The notes under the pieces are model-generated. The model searched no databases, was not told where the DNA came from, and was given only the letters and a program-made list of their open reading frames with translations. 45,812 nt of DNA from Desulfurococcales archaeon (GTDB lineage: Archaea > Thermoproteota > Thermoprotei_A > Sulfolobales > NBVN01), in NCBI GenBank assembly GCA_027002995.1, contig JALWZB010000105.1:1-45812 (forward strand), written 5' to 3'. Position numbers and translations under genes: made by a program. Positions within the stretch are counted from its first letter, which is position 1. Each line of letters begins with the position of its first letter. Positions 1-7,166 of this stretch are shown in pieces.

Positions 1-667
1 GTACAGAGCTTTTCGGGTTAATGTATGCTACATCATCCAGTCCTTCCCTCACCCCCTCACCTTTGAGGATATATCCACGTAACCTGTACTTGCTCAGCAA
101 TTCAGTAAACTCCTCAGTTGGTTCCCCGTAGGTGAGTAGGGCTGCGCGGACCTCACCGACCTTGCCGTGCCACCTGCTCGTGAGTAGGCGGACCTCGTTC
201 TCGGGGTTGAAGTCATCTAAGCCGGCGTTCATTGGTGGGGCTAGGGTCACGTATATCCCAGCGTCGTGAGCCGCTCTGGCGATGTTGTCTAGGTATATGT
301 CGGTGACTAGTGCCGAGGTTATCCCTCGCGTCATCATTTCCATGAATGCCATCGCCGCCAAGTAGTACACATCGGTTCTCGTTAGGGTTGTTAGAAACTC
401 CTTAACGTATTCCCAGTCAACGTCAGTGACCCTGTACCTGAAGGGATAGAGCGTCACGGTGGTGAAAGCTGTTGAGAGTCCCGGCATCACTAGCCTTCCG
501 GCGCCGTTGATGAGGAGTTCAGGGTACTTTAGGTCTTCGGGCGGTTCTCCCTTCCCTACCTCTATGATCTTACCATCTTTGATGTACACGTACCCCCTCT
601 CTATTACGGGGTCATGAACCATTGATAGGGTTAGTATCGTCGCTCCATTAATTAATATCTTAACCAT
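1..667 (-). CDS. Amidohydrolase-superfamily protein, partial, metal site apparently lost
   Basis: Open reading frame with ATG at 667 that runs off the left edge (222 complete codons). The N-terminus has the composite beta-sandwich start of the MtaD/TrzN/cytosine-deaminase group (ILINGATIL, then KDGKIIEVGKG at about residues 30-40) followed by MPGL at residues 61-64. In active members the next residues carry the metal-binding HxH (PGLxNxHxH). Here the aligned residues are F68 and T70 (GLSTAFTTVT), so this first metal site is missing. A later stretch (MEMMTRGIT) resembles the family segment E-x-x-x-x-G-x-T. It lies 70 bp downstream of the nucleoside phosphorylase on the same strand, so the two are probably co-transcribed. 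A nucleoside or S-adenosyl-metabolite related role is inferred from family and context; catalysis is doubtful. The remaining metal ligands lie outside the window. Confidence 0.65.
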   Translation of the reverse strand, partial: MVKILINGATILTLSMVHDPVIERGYVYIKDGKIIEVGKGEPPEDLKYPELLINGAGRLVMPGLSTAFTTVTLYPFRYRVTDVDWEYVKEFLTTLTRTDVYYLAAMAFMEMMTRGITSALVTDIYLDNIARAAHDAGIYVTLAPPMNAGLDDFNPENEVRLLTSRWHGKVGEVRAALLTYGEPTEEFTELLSKYRLRGYILKGEGVREGLDDVAYINPKSSV

Positions 668-737
668 TTACGGTAACCCCGCACTATGACTGTTACGTTG
701 GTAATAGTCTTTCCTTCACAAGTAGCACGCCTTTAAC

Positions 738-1616
738 TCACTTCCTCGCAAGCCTCGCTATTAGTTGGGGAGTCACGTACTTCTTCCCGATCTTGCTTAG
801 TTCCTCGTCCCACTCAGCCAGTATGCGGACGGCCTCATTCCCCACCTTAACGGCGTCCTCAACTCCTGCCCCGGCCACGAATTCCTCGGTAACCCTGTTC
901 GCTATTACGGCGCATACTGCCCCAGCCCTAGCCCCGTATATGTTGGATAGCGTGAAGAGGGTGGCCGCCTCCATCTCGAAGTTAAGGACGTTCACCTCGG
1001 CTAGGTCCTTATGTATTGTTGCCCACCTCCTCGGCAGGTACCCCTTGTACCCGGGCCTCCCCTGCCCTATGTAGAACGAGTCGCTACTTGCCGTTAGTCC
1101 GACATGATACCTCACACCAAGCTCCTCGGCCGCACCGATCAACGCTAAGACAACCTCATAACTCGCTACGGCAGGATACTCGGGATCCACGTATATCTTG
1201 CTTGTCCCGTCGTACCTGACTGCCCCCGTACTGATTATCACGTCACCCACGCGTATCTCCTTCCTCAATGCCCCGGTTGTCCCCACACGTATGAAGGTAT
1301 TTGCCCCGACCCTCAGGAGCTCCTCTATCGCTATGGCGGCTGCAGGTCCCCCAATACCCGTTGATGTAGCGGCTATTCTCACCCCTTTGTACGTCCCCAC
1401 ATACGTTAGGTATTCTCTATGCTCGGAGAGTTTCCTGTGCTCGTCCCAGAAACTAGCTATTATCGGTACCCTCCCCGGATCTCCTGGAAGGAGGACGTAC
1501 CTAGGTATCTCACCTGGCTTAATTGATATGTGGTACTGCCTACCTGTCTCGTCTTCCGGTGTGGATGCGGACTTAAGCTTCTTGCCTGTTTCCACGTAGA
1601 ACACCATGTAATTCAT
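738..1616 (-). CDS. udp: Uridine phosphorylase / nucleoside phosphorylase (PNP-UDP family)
   Basis: Catalyses reversible phosphorolysis of uridine (or a related nucleoside) to the base and ribose-1-phosphate, a cytosolic salvage reaction. The 292-residue protein has the family phosphate-binding start LLPGDPGRV (about residues 42-50), the phosphate-contact motif RVGTTGAL (about 110-117), the FYIGQGR segment that supplies the Gln and Arg contacting uracil in uridine phosphorylases, and the ribose-binding NFEMEAATLF. The GQxR feature is why uridine is preferred over purine as substrate. The upp gene at 17.7 kb would act on the released uracil. The promoter region is shared with the divergent PRC-barrel gene, separated by about 85 bp of AT-rich DNA. 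An in-frame ATG three codons into the protein is an alternative start. Confidence 0.85.
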   Translation of the reverse strand: MNYMVFYVETGKKLKSASTPEDETGRQYHISIKPGEIPRYVLLPGDPGRVPIIASFWDEHRKLSEHREYLTYVGTYKGVRIAATSTGIGGPAAAIAIEELLRVGANTFIRVGTTGALRKEIRVGDVIISTGAVRYDGTSKIYVDPEYPAVASYEVVLALIGAAEELGVRYHVGLTASSDSFYIGQGRPGYKGYLPRRWATIHKDLAEVNVLNFEMEAATLFTLSNIYGARAGAVCAVIANRVTEEFVAGAGVEDAVKVGNEAVRILAEWDEELSKIGKKYVTPQLIARLARK

Positions 1617-1702
1617 GCGAGGTTACGCTTTTAACGTTGTTCAGGCACCTGCGTTTATTTTTTAAATTTCCTAAAGTAATGTAGTGCTGAAGAGGTGCTG
1701 AA

Positions 1703-2278
1703 GTGTTGGTAAGGAAAATACTGACTAAGTCCTCAGTGGTTGGGCTTAACGCTTATACCTCGGACGCCAGGTACCTTGGGAAGGTCGTTGACTTCGGTGT
1801 CGACCTTCAAAACCCTTCGAATGTGACCCTAATAATCGAGGGGAAGGACAAGAGGTACGTGGTGCCGGTCTCCTACATAAAGGCTGTCGGTGACATCATA
1901 ATACTTGCTGAGAACACACCGCTAGAGGAGCTATCTGAAAGTAAGCCTTCGGTATCAGCGTCAACACAACCAACAACCACCGCAACCACCACATCACCTA
2001 CGGCAGTATCGACACCTTCCTACCCCGTAACCCGGCGACCAGTTCAGCAACCCTCGACACAGCCCGTAATTCCTCGGTGCCCTACCTGCGGTGCGGCCCT
2101 AATATACTACCCTCAGTACGGGAGATGGTACTGCCCAAAGTGTAGGAAATACACTGAGGTCCCACCGGCAGTCCTCAACCGCGTTCCCAGATGTCCCACG
2201 TGCGGCAATTACCTATCATATATCGAACAATACGGAAGGTGGTACTGCTATAAGTGCGGCAAGTACGTCAACGTTTAA
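1703..2278 (+). CDS. PRC-barrel domain protein with two C-terminal zinc ribbons
   Basis: 191 residues with a GTG start preceded by GAGGTG at 1692-1697. Residues about 8-75 form a PRC-barrel-like beta domain (VVGLNAYTSDARYLGKVVD, then YVVPVSYIKAVGDIIIL), a fold found in RNA-processing, photosynthetic and uncharacterised archaeal proteins. A Ser/Thr/Pro-rich linker (about 80-120) follows. Two near-identical zinc ribbons end the protein: CPTCG...YGRWYCPKC and CPTCG...YGRWYCYKC, each with CxxC-CxxC ligands and a shared YGRWYC. A TATA-like AT run at 1653-1668 fits a start near 1690. The function is unknown; the architecture suggests an adaptor in RNA or protein binding (inference). Confidence 0.7.
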   Translation: MLVRKILTKSSVVGLNAYTSDARYLGKVVDFGVDLQNPSNVTLIIEGKDKRYVVPVSYIKAVGDIIILAENTPLEELSESKPSVSASTQPTTTATTTSPTAVSTPSYPVTRRPVQQPSTQPVIPRCPTCGAALIYYPQYGRWYCPKCRKYTEVPPAVLNRVPRCPTCGNYLSYIEQYGRWYCYKCGKYVNV

Positions 2279-2311
2279 GCAACATAAGTTTTTAACCTGT
2301 TAAGCCTAACT

Positions 2312-2779
2312 TCAACTCTTCACAGACATCAACTTCCTAAGCTTCCTATACACGGTCGAGGTTGAGATACCTAACTCCTCCGCGATCTCCTTAGGGGACT
2401 TACCCTTCCTGTAGAGCCTCACTATCTTACGCTCAAGTCTCTTCCCAACCTTCCTCCTCTTCTTCCTCCTCTTGAATCCACCCTGCCCAGCAGTAACGAC
2501 CTCACCCTCATTACCATCACTACCTACGCTACCCTTAAGCTCCATAACTTTACGTGAGGACTTCACCTCACCCTCTTCAGCGACAGGAGCGCTGGGTTCC
2601 TCACTAGTCACAGGCGGAACCTCATGGGCTACGGACGCCTCACCAGCAACGCTGGCAGGCACCTCCACACTTAACACGGACTCCTCCGAAGCCCCTTCCA
2701 AAGCTATCTTAATCCCTACCCCCAAGAAGACCGCCGCCACGGACCCCGCTAAGACAATGTACGGTAAGGCCTCAGACAA
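2312..2779 (-). CDS. Membrane-anchored helix-turn-helix protein
   Basis: 155 residues with a TTG start; GGTGAT lies about 5 nt upstream and a TATA-like element (GTTATAAAA on the plus strand, 2816-2824) sits at the expected distance. Residues about 5-28 (LPYIVLAGSVAAVFLGVGI) form one hydrophobic helix. Residues 30-85 are an acidic, Ser/Val/Glu-rich low-complexity linker, followed by a Lys/Arg-rich patch (RRKKRRKVG). The C-terminus is an HTH of the resolvase/sigma-70 region-4 type (LERKIVRLYRKGKSPKEIAE, ELGISTSTVYRKLRKL). The likely arrangement is an N-terminal membrane anchor with a cytoplasmic DNA-binding head. Targets cannot be inferred. No recombinase catalytic domain is present, so this is not an invertase. 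Confidence 0.65.
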   Translation of the reverse strand: MSEALPYIVLAGSVAAVFLGVGIKIALEGASEESVLSVEVPASVAGEASVAHEVPPVTSEEPSAPVAEEGEVKSSRKVMELKGSVGSDGNEGEVVTAGQGGFKRRKKRRKVGKRLERKIVRLYRKGKSPKEIAEELGISTSTVYRKLRKLMSVKS

Positions 2780-2821
2780 CCGCTATCACCAATGCATCTC
2801 TTCGAAAGTAGAAAAGTTATA

Positions 2822-3180
2822 AAAGGTCACGCTAAACAGTGCCATTCCTAACATCTGATGATAATTACCCAGTAAAGTGCTGTGGGTTAGTTTCAAGGAT
2901 AGACATTTCTGTTTGCTCGTAAAACTTCATCAGCATGAATCTCTTTATCCTAATCAGCAATTAGTTATATTTTAGTTATGTTAATTTAATTATATTGTTT
3001 AATGCTAGGTTTAATGCTAGCCTAAAGAGGCTCCCCATATCTTTTCTTATTAGCTACGGTAGTTAATCATAGCTCTTAACTTTCCATAAAGATCTTAGCC
3101 TTAGAGCATTGTACCCCAAAATATTATAAGTGAGTAAATAGCTACTTTTAGTTTTTTAAATTTGTACCAATCCACTATTC
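2822..3180. other. AT-rich intergenic region, no gene seen
   Basis: About 360 bp of AT-rich DNA between two genes on the minus strand. It contains the promoter of the HTH gene at its left edge and a T-rich stretch after the ferritin stop. No convincing ORF, tRNA or box C/D RNA was found: a TGATGA-like box occurs on each strand but without a matching CTGA. Confidence 0.5.
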
Positions 3181-3181
3181 C

Positions 3182-3670
3182 TTATTCCTCTCTCTGACCG
3201 AGTTCTTTATCAAGCATGTAGAGACCTTGAGGTGAGTTCCTAATCATTTTCACTTTAGCGAGAAGATCACTTGCTATTTTCTCTTCCTCAATTTGCTCCT
3301 CAACAAACCACCTCATAAGGTGCTGAACAGGTTTATCATTAAGTTCTTTAGCAAGATCATCTATCCTATACAGCGCCTTAGAGTTCTCTACCTCTGCCTT
3401 GTAGAAATCCTCCGCTATTTCAAGAACCGAATCCCATTCTTGCTTTGGCTTAGGGATTCCTTCAATAATGATTCTTTGCCCACGATCATTAAGGAAATCA
3501 TAAATCTTCATTGCATGTTCGATCTCTTCCTTAGCTTGAATTTTGAAGTATTTAGCAAAACCAGGTAAGTTTTTGTAATCAAGGTAGGCAGCCATAGAGA
3601 GATAAAGTAACGCATTGTAAAGCTCCCTATTCAACTGCTTATTTAGCTCCTCAACTAATCTAGTTTCCAT
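3182..3670 (-). CDS. ftn: Ferritin (ferroxidase-type iron storage)
   Basis: 162 residues, full length for the non-haem FtnA-type family, which oxidises Fe(II) and stores Fe(III) in a 24-mer shell in the cytosol. Ferroxidase ligands are recognisable: E16 (NRELYNALLYL), E49 and H52 (KEEIEHAM), with further acidic positions in the third helix (FYKAEVENSK) and fourth helix (FVEEQIEEEK). The ATG at 3670 is preceded by GGGGGT on the minus strand, about 8 nt upstream. The gene and its flanks are visibly more AT-rich than neighbouring genes, with more AAA and ATT codons, so recent acquisition is possible. A palindrome sits between the promoter and the start. Confidence 0.92.
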   Translation of the reverse strand: METRLVEELNKQLNRELYNALLYLSMAAYLDYKNLPGFAKYFKIQAKEEIEHAMKIYDFLNDRGQRIIIEGIPKPKQEWDSVLEIAEDFYKAEVENSKALYRIDDLAKELNDKPVQHLMRWFVEEQIEEEKIASDLLAKVKMIRNSPQGLYMLDKELGQREE

Positions 3671-3678
3671 AATATTAC

Positions 3679-3694
3679 CCCCAATTAACTGGGG
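3679..3694. promoter_or_regulatory. Perfect inverted repeat upstream of ferritin (candidate operator)
   Basis: CCCCA-N6-TGGGG palindrome located 9-24 bp upstream of the ferritin ATG. It overlaps the GGGG that would act as ribosome-binding site and lies about 15-20 bp downstream of a TATA-like TTTTATTT on the minus strand. A repressor bound here could block initiation, or the hairpin could mask the ribosome-binding site. A metal-responsive role is inferred only from the gene it precedes. Confidence 0.4.
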
Positions 3695-4122
3695 TTAAAG
3701 GAGAAATAAAACTTTTCAGTTAATATTTTTAGGCCTAGACTCTAAAAACATAACCTTGATTAATGCATTTGTCAATCTCTTTACCTCACCTGCAGAATCT
3801 AATGTTCGCTTCTTAGGAATATTTTAATACTGCCTTATCCCCGTTATAGTCCATGGATGCAATCATAAGAAACTTAGACAAAGTTAAAAATCTTCATAAA
3901 CCATTTACCTAAATTAAAACAAACAATGCTCTAAAACTACCCTAATGTAGGGACGGGCAGTGAAGCGAATGAATTAAATAAAGTTCATCTATTTTCTTTC
4001 TAGGAGCATCTCACGTTTATTATATTGTGTGTTGTTGTCCTTAGATACTCCTGCATATTATGTATGTAATGTAAAAACTAAGTTTGTTTACTGTTTGAGA
4101 GATTATTTGGCTAAAGGCTGGG
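3695..4122. other. AT-rich intergenic region between ferritin and tRNA-Ala, no gene seen
   Basis: About 430 bp of AT-rich DNA upstream of ferritin and downstream of the tRNA-Ala 3' end. It holds the ferritin promoter at its left edge. A 60-codon plus-strand frame (4029-4211) that reads through the tRNA is an antisense artefact. No second copy of the tRNA-Ala 3' end was found, so there is no direct evidence for an integrated element here. Confidence 0.5.
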
Positions 4123-4199
4123 TGGTGGACCGGCCGGGACTTGAACCCGGGACCTCTCGGTTGCAAGCCGAGCGCTCTTCCAGGCTGAGCTACCGGCCC
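4123..4199 (-). tRNA. tRNA-Ala (anticodon UGC)
   Basis: The minus strand folds into a complete cloverleaf with an encoded CCA end. Acceptor GGGCCGG pairs with CCGGTCC and gives the G3:U70 wobble that is the alanine identity element. The D stem is GCTC/GAGC, the anticodon stem-loop is CTCGG-CTTGCAA-CCGAG (anticodon TGC), and the T stem is CCGGG/CCCGG with loop TTCAAGT. No intron is seen. Confidence 0.97.
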
Positions 4200-4307
4200 T
4201 CGTTTCTTTGAATATTAATTTGAGATTTAAGTGTTTCCACTAACCTCCGTGATTCCTCATTGCTTGGTGGATTCAGGTAAATTAGGTTTGTTGTGGGGTT
4301 GTTTATT

Positions 4308-4639
4308 GGGGGCGGAGCCGGCTGGCGGCTACGGGGGTTTACGCCCCTGAGGAAGCACCGCCCTCCGCGCGGCACGGGGACCCCGTAAGGGGTGCGGGGA
4401 GACCCGCGGCAACGGCGCAGAAACGACACGGCCGCCCTCGGATGTCGGTGATGCGGTGAGGACCCCCTGGCAACAGGGGGTCAGTAACCCGCTGAGGATG
4501 GGGGCGGATGCGTTGAAACGGCCGTCCCCCCGGGAGCAAGGCCGAGCAGTGCCGATGAGTTGCCGCGTGAGGCACGGGTGGGCCGCATAGCTGAATGCCG
4601 CCGTAGTACAGAAGGCGGGCTATAGCCGGCACCGCCCCC
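4308..4639 (+). ncRNA. rnpB: RNase P RNA
   Basis: GC-rich 332-nt block with the universal RNase P RNA conserved regions in order. CR-I is GAGGAAG at 4349-4355, CR-II/III is GAAACGACA at 4420-4428, a CR-IV-like GAGCAAGG lies near 4533-4540, and CR-V is ACAGAAGGCGGGCTATAG starting at 4608. Helix P1 forms between GGGGGCGG (4308-4315) and CCGCCCCC (4632-4639), and P2 between GCCGGC at 4317 and 4625, which fixes the ends. It is the catalytic RNA that removes tRNA 5' leaders. The 3' end abuts the stop codon of the convergent tsr3 gene at 4641. Confidence 0.93.
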
Positions 4640-4640
4640 T

Positions 4641-5207
4641 TTAAACAAGCCCGTACTTCCTCAAGTACTTCTCCTGGATCCTGAGTACTTCCTCACGTGT
4701 TGATGCGTTGGAGTACTCCTCAAGCATCTCCTTGTTTAGGTTTAGGAAAGTTTTCCCCCACTTGAACTTGCTTAGAGTTTCCAAGGCTTGACCCCTTAGC
4801 CCAACTATGTATAGGGCTGCAGCAACCGCCTCAACACTACTTAGCTTCGTGAAGACTGCGTAGTTTATTGGGTTCCCCGCCCTGAGTAGGGGGAGAACCC
4901 TACGCCTACATCCCCTTAACCTCCTAACCACCGCGGTGATGTCATTAACTCCTCTGTTCCAGGATGAGTCTATTACGACTAAGCCTGACTTAAGTACGAA
5001 CTCCCTATCAATGGGTGCGAGCACAACACGTGAGGTTGGGTCGAGAACAACAGCACCTCTCGGAACCTCCTCTGGGGAAGCCCTGACGGCTAGTCCATGC
5101 CTAACTAGCTTTAGGGCTGTTGAGAGCTTCGGGTTGTCACCCCATACCCTGATGACGTACACCCTCACCTTCATGGACTCACTCATCGCTTCTCCATCAA
5201 CGAACAT
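4641..5207 (-). CDS. tsr3: 16S/18S rRNA aminocarboxypropyltransferase Tsr3
   Basis: Transfers the 3-amino-3-carboxypropyl group of S-adenosylmethionine to a hypermodified small-subunit rRNA nucleotide during ribosome maturation. The protein matches the Tsr3/DUF367 family throughout: VVIDSSWN, then RRVLPLLRAGNPINYA, KLSSVEAVAAALYIVG and FKWGKTFLNLN near the C-terminus. The 188-residue length is normal. Start choice: the first ATG (5207) lies roughly at the start site predicted from the TATA at 5226-5235, so the transcript would be nearly leaderless. ATG at 5186 or 5174 (MKVRVYVI) fits the family start better. It converges on the RNase P RNA gene with one base between them. Confidence 0.9.
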   Translation of the reverse strand: MFVDGEAMSESMKVRVYVIRVWGDNPKLSTALKLVRHGLAVRASPEEVPRGAVVLDPTSRVVLAPIDREFVLKSGLVVIDSSWNRGVNDITAVVRRLRGCRRRVLPLLRAGNPINYAVFTKLSSVEAVAAALYIVGLRGQALETLSKFKWGKTFLNLNKEMLEEYSNASTREEVLRIQEKYLRKYGLV

Positions 5208-5225
5208 TCACTCTAGGAGGTTAAG

Positions 5226-5235
5226 CTTTATATTT
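5226..5235. promoter_or_regulatory. Near-symmetric TATA element between tsr3 and the RAM-domain gene
   Basis: The run CTTTATATTT can be read as a TATA box in both directions (AAATATAAAG on the minus strand). It lies about 20-25 bp from the first tsr3 ATG and about 32-40 bp from the plus-strand ATG at 5266, so one element may serve both divergent genes. Confidence 0.5.
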
Positions 5236-5265
5236 CCTTCGAGTACCCTTAGGGTGGGGACGGAT

Positions 5266-5514
5266 ATGGCTGAAGCAATAGTACTCATAAACACAGACAT
5301 AGGTACAGAAGAAGAAGTGCTGCAAACCTTAGCGAACATAGATGGGGTTACTGAGGCTTACATCGTTTACGGTGTTTACGATATCGTTGCCAAGGTGAAG
5401 GCCGATACTACCGAAGCCCTCAAGGAAATAATATCAAGCAGGATAAGGAAGATACCGAAGGTAAGGTCCACCCTAACCATGATAATAGTTGAGGGCAAGA
5501 AATTCCAACGCTGA
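5266..5514 (+). CDS. Stand-alone Lrp/AsnC ligand-binding (RAM) domain protein
   Basis: 82 residues starting at ATG 5266 (MAEAIVLINTDIG). It consists only of the alpha-beta effector domain of the Lrp/AsnC family (VTEAYIVYGVYDIVAKVKA, then IRKIPKVRSTLTMIIVEG), with no DNA-binding HTH. Such single-domain proteins can co-oligomerise with full-length Lrp regulators or act as small-molecule sensors. The stop overlaps the tiaS start (ATGA at 5513-5516), so the two are translationally coupled. A longer frame open upstream to 4936 is antisense to tsr3 and is not the real gene. Confidence 0.85.
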   Translation: MAEAIVLINTDIGTEEEVLQTLANIDGVTEAYIVYGVYDIVAKVKADTTEALKEIISSRIRKIPKVRSTLTMIIVEGKKFQR

Positions 5515-6848
5515 TGAACGTGGTTTTTACGGAAGTACACGTAGGTATCGATGATTTAGACTCACCTTCAGGTGGGTGTACCACCCACGCCGCATACAGG
5601 TTAGCCAAGGAGTTAATCAACAGGTACGGAGCGAGGTTCATCGACTACCCAAACCTTGTGCGCCTCAACCCCGCAATACCTTTCAAGACAAGAGGGAATG
5701 GTGCAGTTGCGCTCAGGTTCACGATGCCAGAGAGCGAGTTCAGTAAGGCGAGCGGGTTCATAATCGAGTTCTTGACCAACTACACTGAGGAACTACCGCA
5801 TAGACCAGAGACGGAGCCAGGGATAGTCATCGTTAAGGGTAGACCCAAGAAGGAGTTCAGGACCCTATACCTCAAGGCCTTAACGGATTATGTCCCGCCA
5901 GACATAGTGATGGACGCCCTTAGGGAGTCCGGGGACGTTACGTGGCACCCCAGCGGATGGAGTAGGGGATTAGTGGGTGCTGCGGCGGCCGTGGGGTGGT
6001 TACCTCCCCATGACCACACCTACGAGTTACTTATTTACCGGTTGAACTGCGGGTCAGAGCGGTGCGTCGACCACGACTCAGTCATCACAATGGATAAGGA
6101 GACGCGGGGCGAGACCTTCCTGAATATCGACCCTGAATCAGGTAGGGTACTAATAACGCCTGGAGGTCCAGACCCGGTGCTGTGTGGTGTGCGGGGCAGT
6201 AGACCTGAGGTCCTGCTTAAGGCGTTAAACATCATTAAGGTGTGCGAGCCCATTGAGGGATGGGCAATATTTAGGACGAATCAACACACCGACGCTCACC
6301 ACGTGGTAAGGGAGGCTAGCTCAATTAGGGCGTTCCAGACCGGCTGCATTTCTGGTACGGTGTCCTCTAAACCCATTACGCTTGAGGGTGGAGCCACCCT
6401 AGTTAAGGTCTGCGATTCCTCCGGATGCGTTCACGTGGCTTCCTTCAGGGAGAGCAGGCTTTCAATCGTGTTACAACACGTTAGGGTTGGTGACGTGATT
6501 AAGGTATGCGGCTCAGCTAAGTTTTGGGAAGGGATCGGGACAGTGCTTCAGGCTGAGAAGATTGTTTTGAGGTACGTGCCGAGATACGTCACGAGGAACC
6601 CGCGTTGCCCGGTCTGCGGTAGGAGACTTAAGTCACTTGGTAGGTCTGGTGGGCTTAAGTGTGTTGGGTGCGGGTTTAGGGTTGCGGGTAGATGGGTTGA
6701 GTACGTTACTGTTGAGAGGGATGTTGAGGAGGGACTGTACTTACCCCCGCCTAAGTCGTTCAAGCATTTGATGAAACCCCTGGATAGGTATGGGCATGAG
6801 CACCTGTGCACCGAGCTTAAAGCGCCTTGGACCGAATGGATTAGGTAA
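5514..6848 (+). CDS. tiaS: tRNA(Ile2) 2-agmatinylcytidine synthetase TiaS
   Basis: Uses ATP and agmatine to convert C34 of tRNA-Ile(CAU) to agmatidine so that it decodes AUA; the enzyme is archaea-specific and essential. The 444-residue protein shows the N-terminal TiaS signature (HVGIDDLDSPSGGCTTHAAY), a phosphate/kinase-like region (RLNPAIPFKTRGNGAVA), the WHPSGWSRGLVGAAAAVGW segment, an OB-fold-like stretch (about 270-360) and a C-terminal zinc ribbon (CPVCGRRLKSLG...LKCVGCGFR). Length and order match the family. It is coupled by ATGA overlap to the preceding RAM-domain gene. Confidence 0.95.
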   Translation: MNVVFTEVHVGIDDLDSPSGGCTTHAAYRLAKELINRYGARFIDYPNLVRLNPAIPFKTRGNGAVALRFTMPESEFSKASGFIIEFLTNYTEELPHRPETEPGIVIVKGRPKKEFRTLYLKALTDYVPPDIVMDALRESGDVTWHPSGWSRGLVGAAAAVGWLPPHDHTYELLIYRLNCGSERCVDHDSVITMDKETRGETFLNIDPESGRVLITPGGPDPVLCGVRGSRPEVLLKALNIIKVCEPIEGWAIFRTNQHTDAHHVVREASSIRAFQTGCISGTVSSKPITLEGGATLVKVCDSSGCVHVASFRESRLSIVLQHVRVGDVIKVCGSAKFWEGIGTVLQAEKIVLRYVPRYVTRNPRCPVCGRRLKSLGRSGGLKCVGCGFRVAGRWVEYVTVERDVEEGLYLPPPKSFKHLMKPLDRYGHEHLCTELKAPWTEWIR

Positions 6849-6899
6849 GTCTAATTAGATAATTTAGGTTAACGGGGAATACTTTACTTCCTTACTTCC

Positions 6900-7100
6900 T
6901 TAAGGTGTCATGAACGTGACCACATACCCTAGCACTGCGACGAGCACTGAGAACCCTATTGCAATCCACAGGACACCGTATGGCGAGATCTTAACCTTCG
7001 CGTCAACGTCATCGAAGAACCTCACTAGACCGGCTGCGGTCATGGGTCCGGTGGTCTTCCTCCTGCTCTTCTTCCTCTTAGTACCTCTCCTCTTAGGCAT
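6900..7100 (-). CDS. Preprotein translocase Sec61-beta subunit (SecG-like)
   Basis: Small tail-anchored component of the SecYE-beta channel. The proposed start is ATG at 7100 (MPKRRGTKRKKSRRK). The frame extends to a TTG at 7130, but the TATA-like TTTTTAAG lies immediately upstream of that codon, so only the ATG fits. It has a basic N-terminus, the family motif GPMTAAGLVRFFDD (about 20-33), then KISPYGVLWIAIGFSVLVAV, where one C-terminal transmembrane helix begins. About 66 residues is normal for the family. It diverges from the MazG-like gene. Confidence 0.93.
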   Translation of the reverse strand: MPKRRGTKRKKSRRKTTGPMTAAGLVRFFDDVDAKVKISPYGVLWIAIGFSVLVAVLGYVVTFMTP

Positions 7101-7128
7101 CGTAGCACCGTAAAGTGATTCCCACCCC

Positions 7129-7146
7129 AACTTAAAAACTTAATAC
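7129..7146. promoter_or_regulatory. Shared AT-rich promoter between sec61-beta and mazG-like genes
   Basis: AACTTAAAAACTTAATACG contains a TATA-like CTTAAAAAC readable in both directions. It sits about 30-35 bp from the minus-strand ATG at 7100 and about 30 bp from the plus-strand GTG at 7167. This supports those starts and implies short-leader or leaderless transcripts. Confidence 0.5.
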
Positions 7147-7166
7147 GAGAGCGCCACGCATACGAT

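Noticed and set aside
3853-3912. Short plus-strand frame starting MDAIIRNLDKVK
   Set aside because: Only 19 codons, no ribosome-binding site and no recognisable family; likely chance in AT-rich DNA.
4029-4211. 60-codon plus-strand frame across tRNA-Ala that resembles an integrase att-region peptide (RPGLEPGTSRLQ)
   Set aside because: It is the antisense reading of an intact tRNA. No second copy of the tRNA-Ala 3' half and no integrase was found, unlike at tRNA-Gly.
4339-4632. Minus-strand open frames inside 4.3-4.6 kb
   Set aside because: They are antisense to the RNase P RNA, whose conserved regions and closing helix explain the sequence.
4936-5514. Long plus-strand frame of 192 codons
   Set aside because: The first 110 codons are antisense to tsr3; only the part from ATG 5266 matches a protein family.
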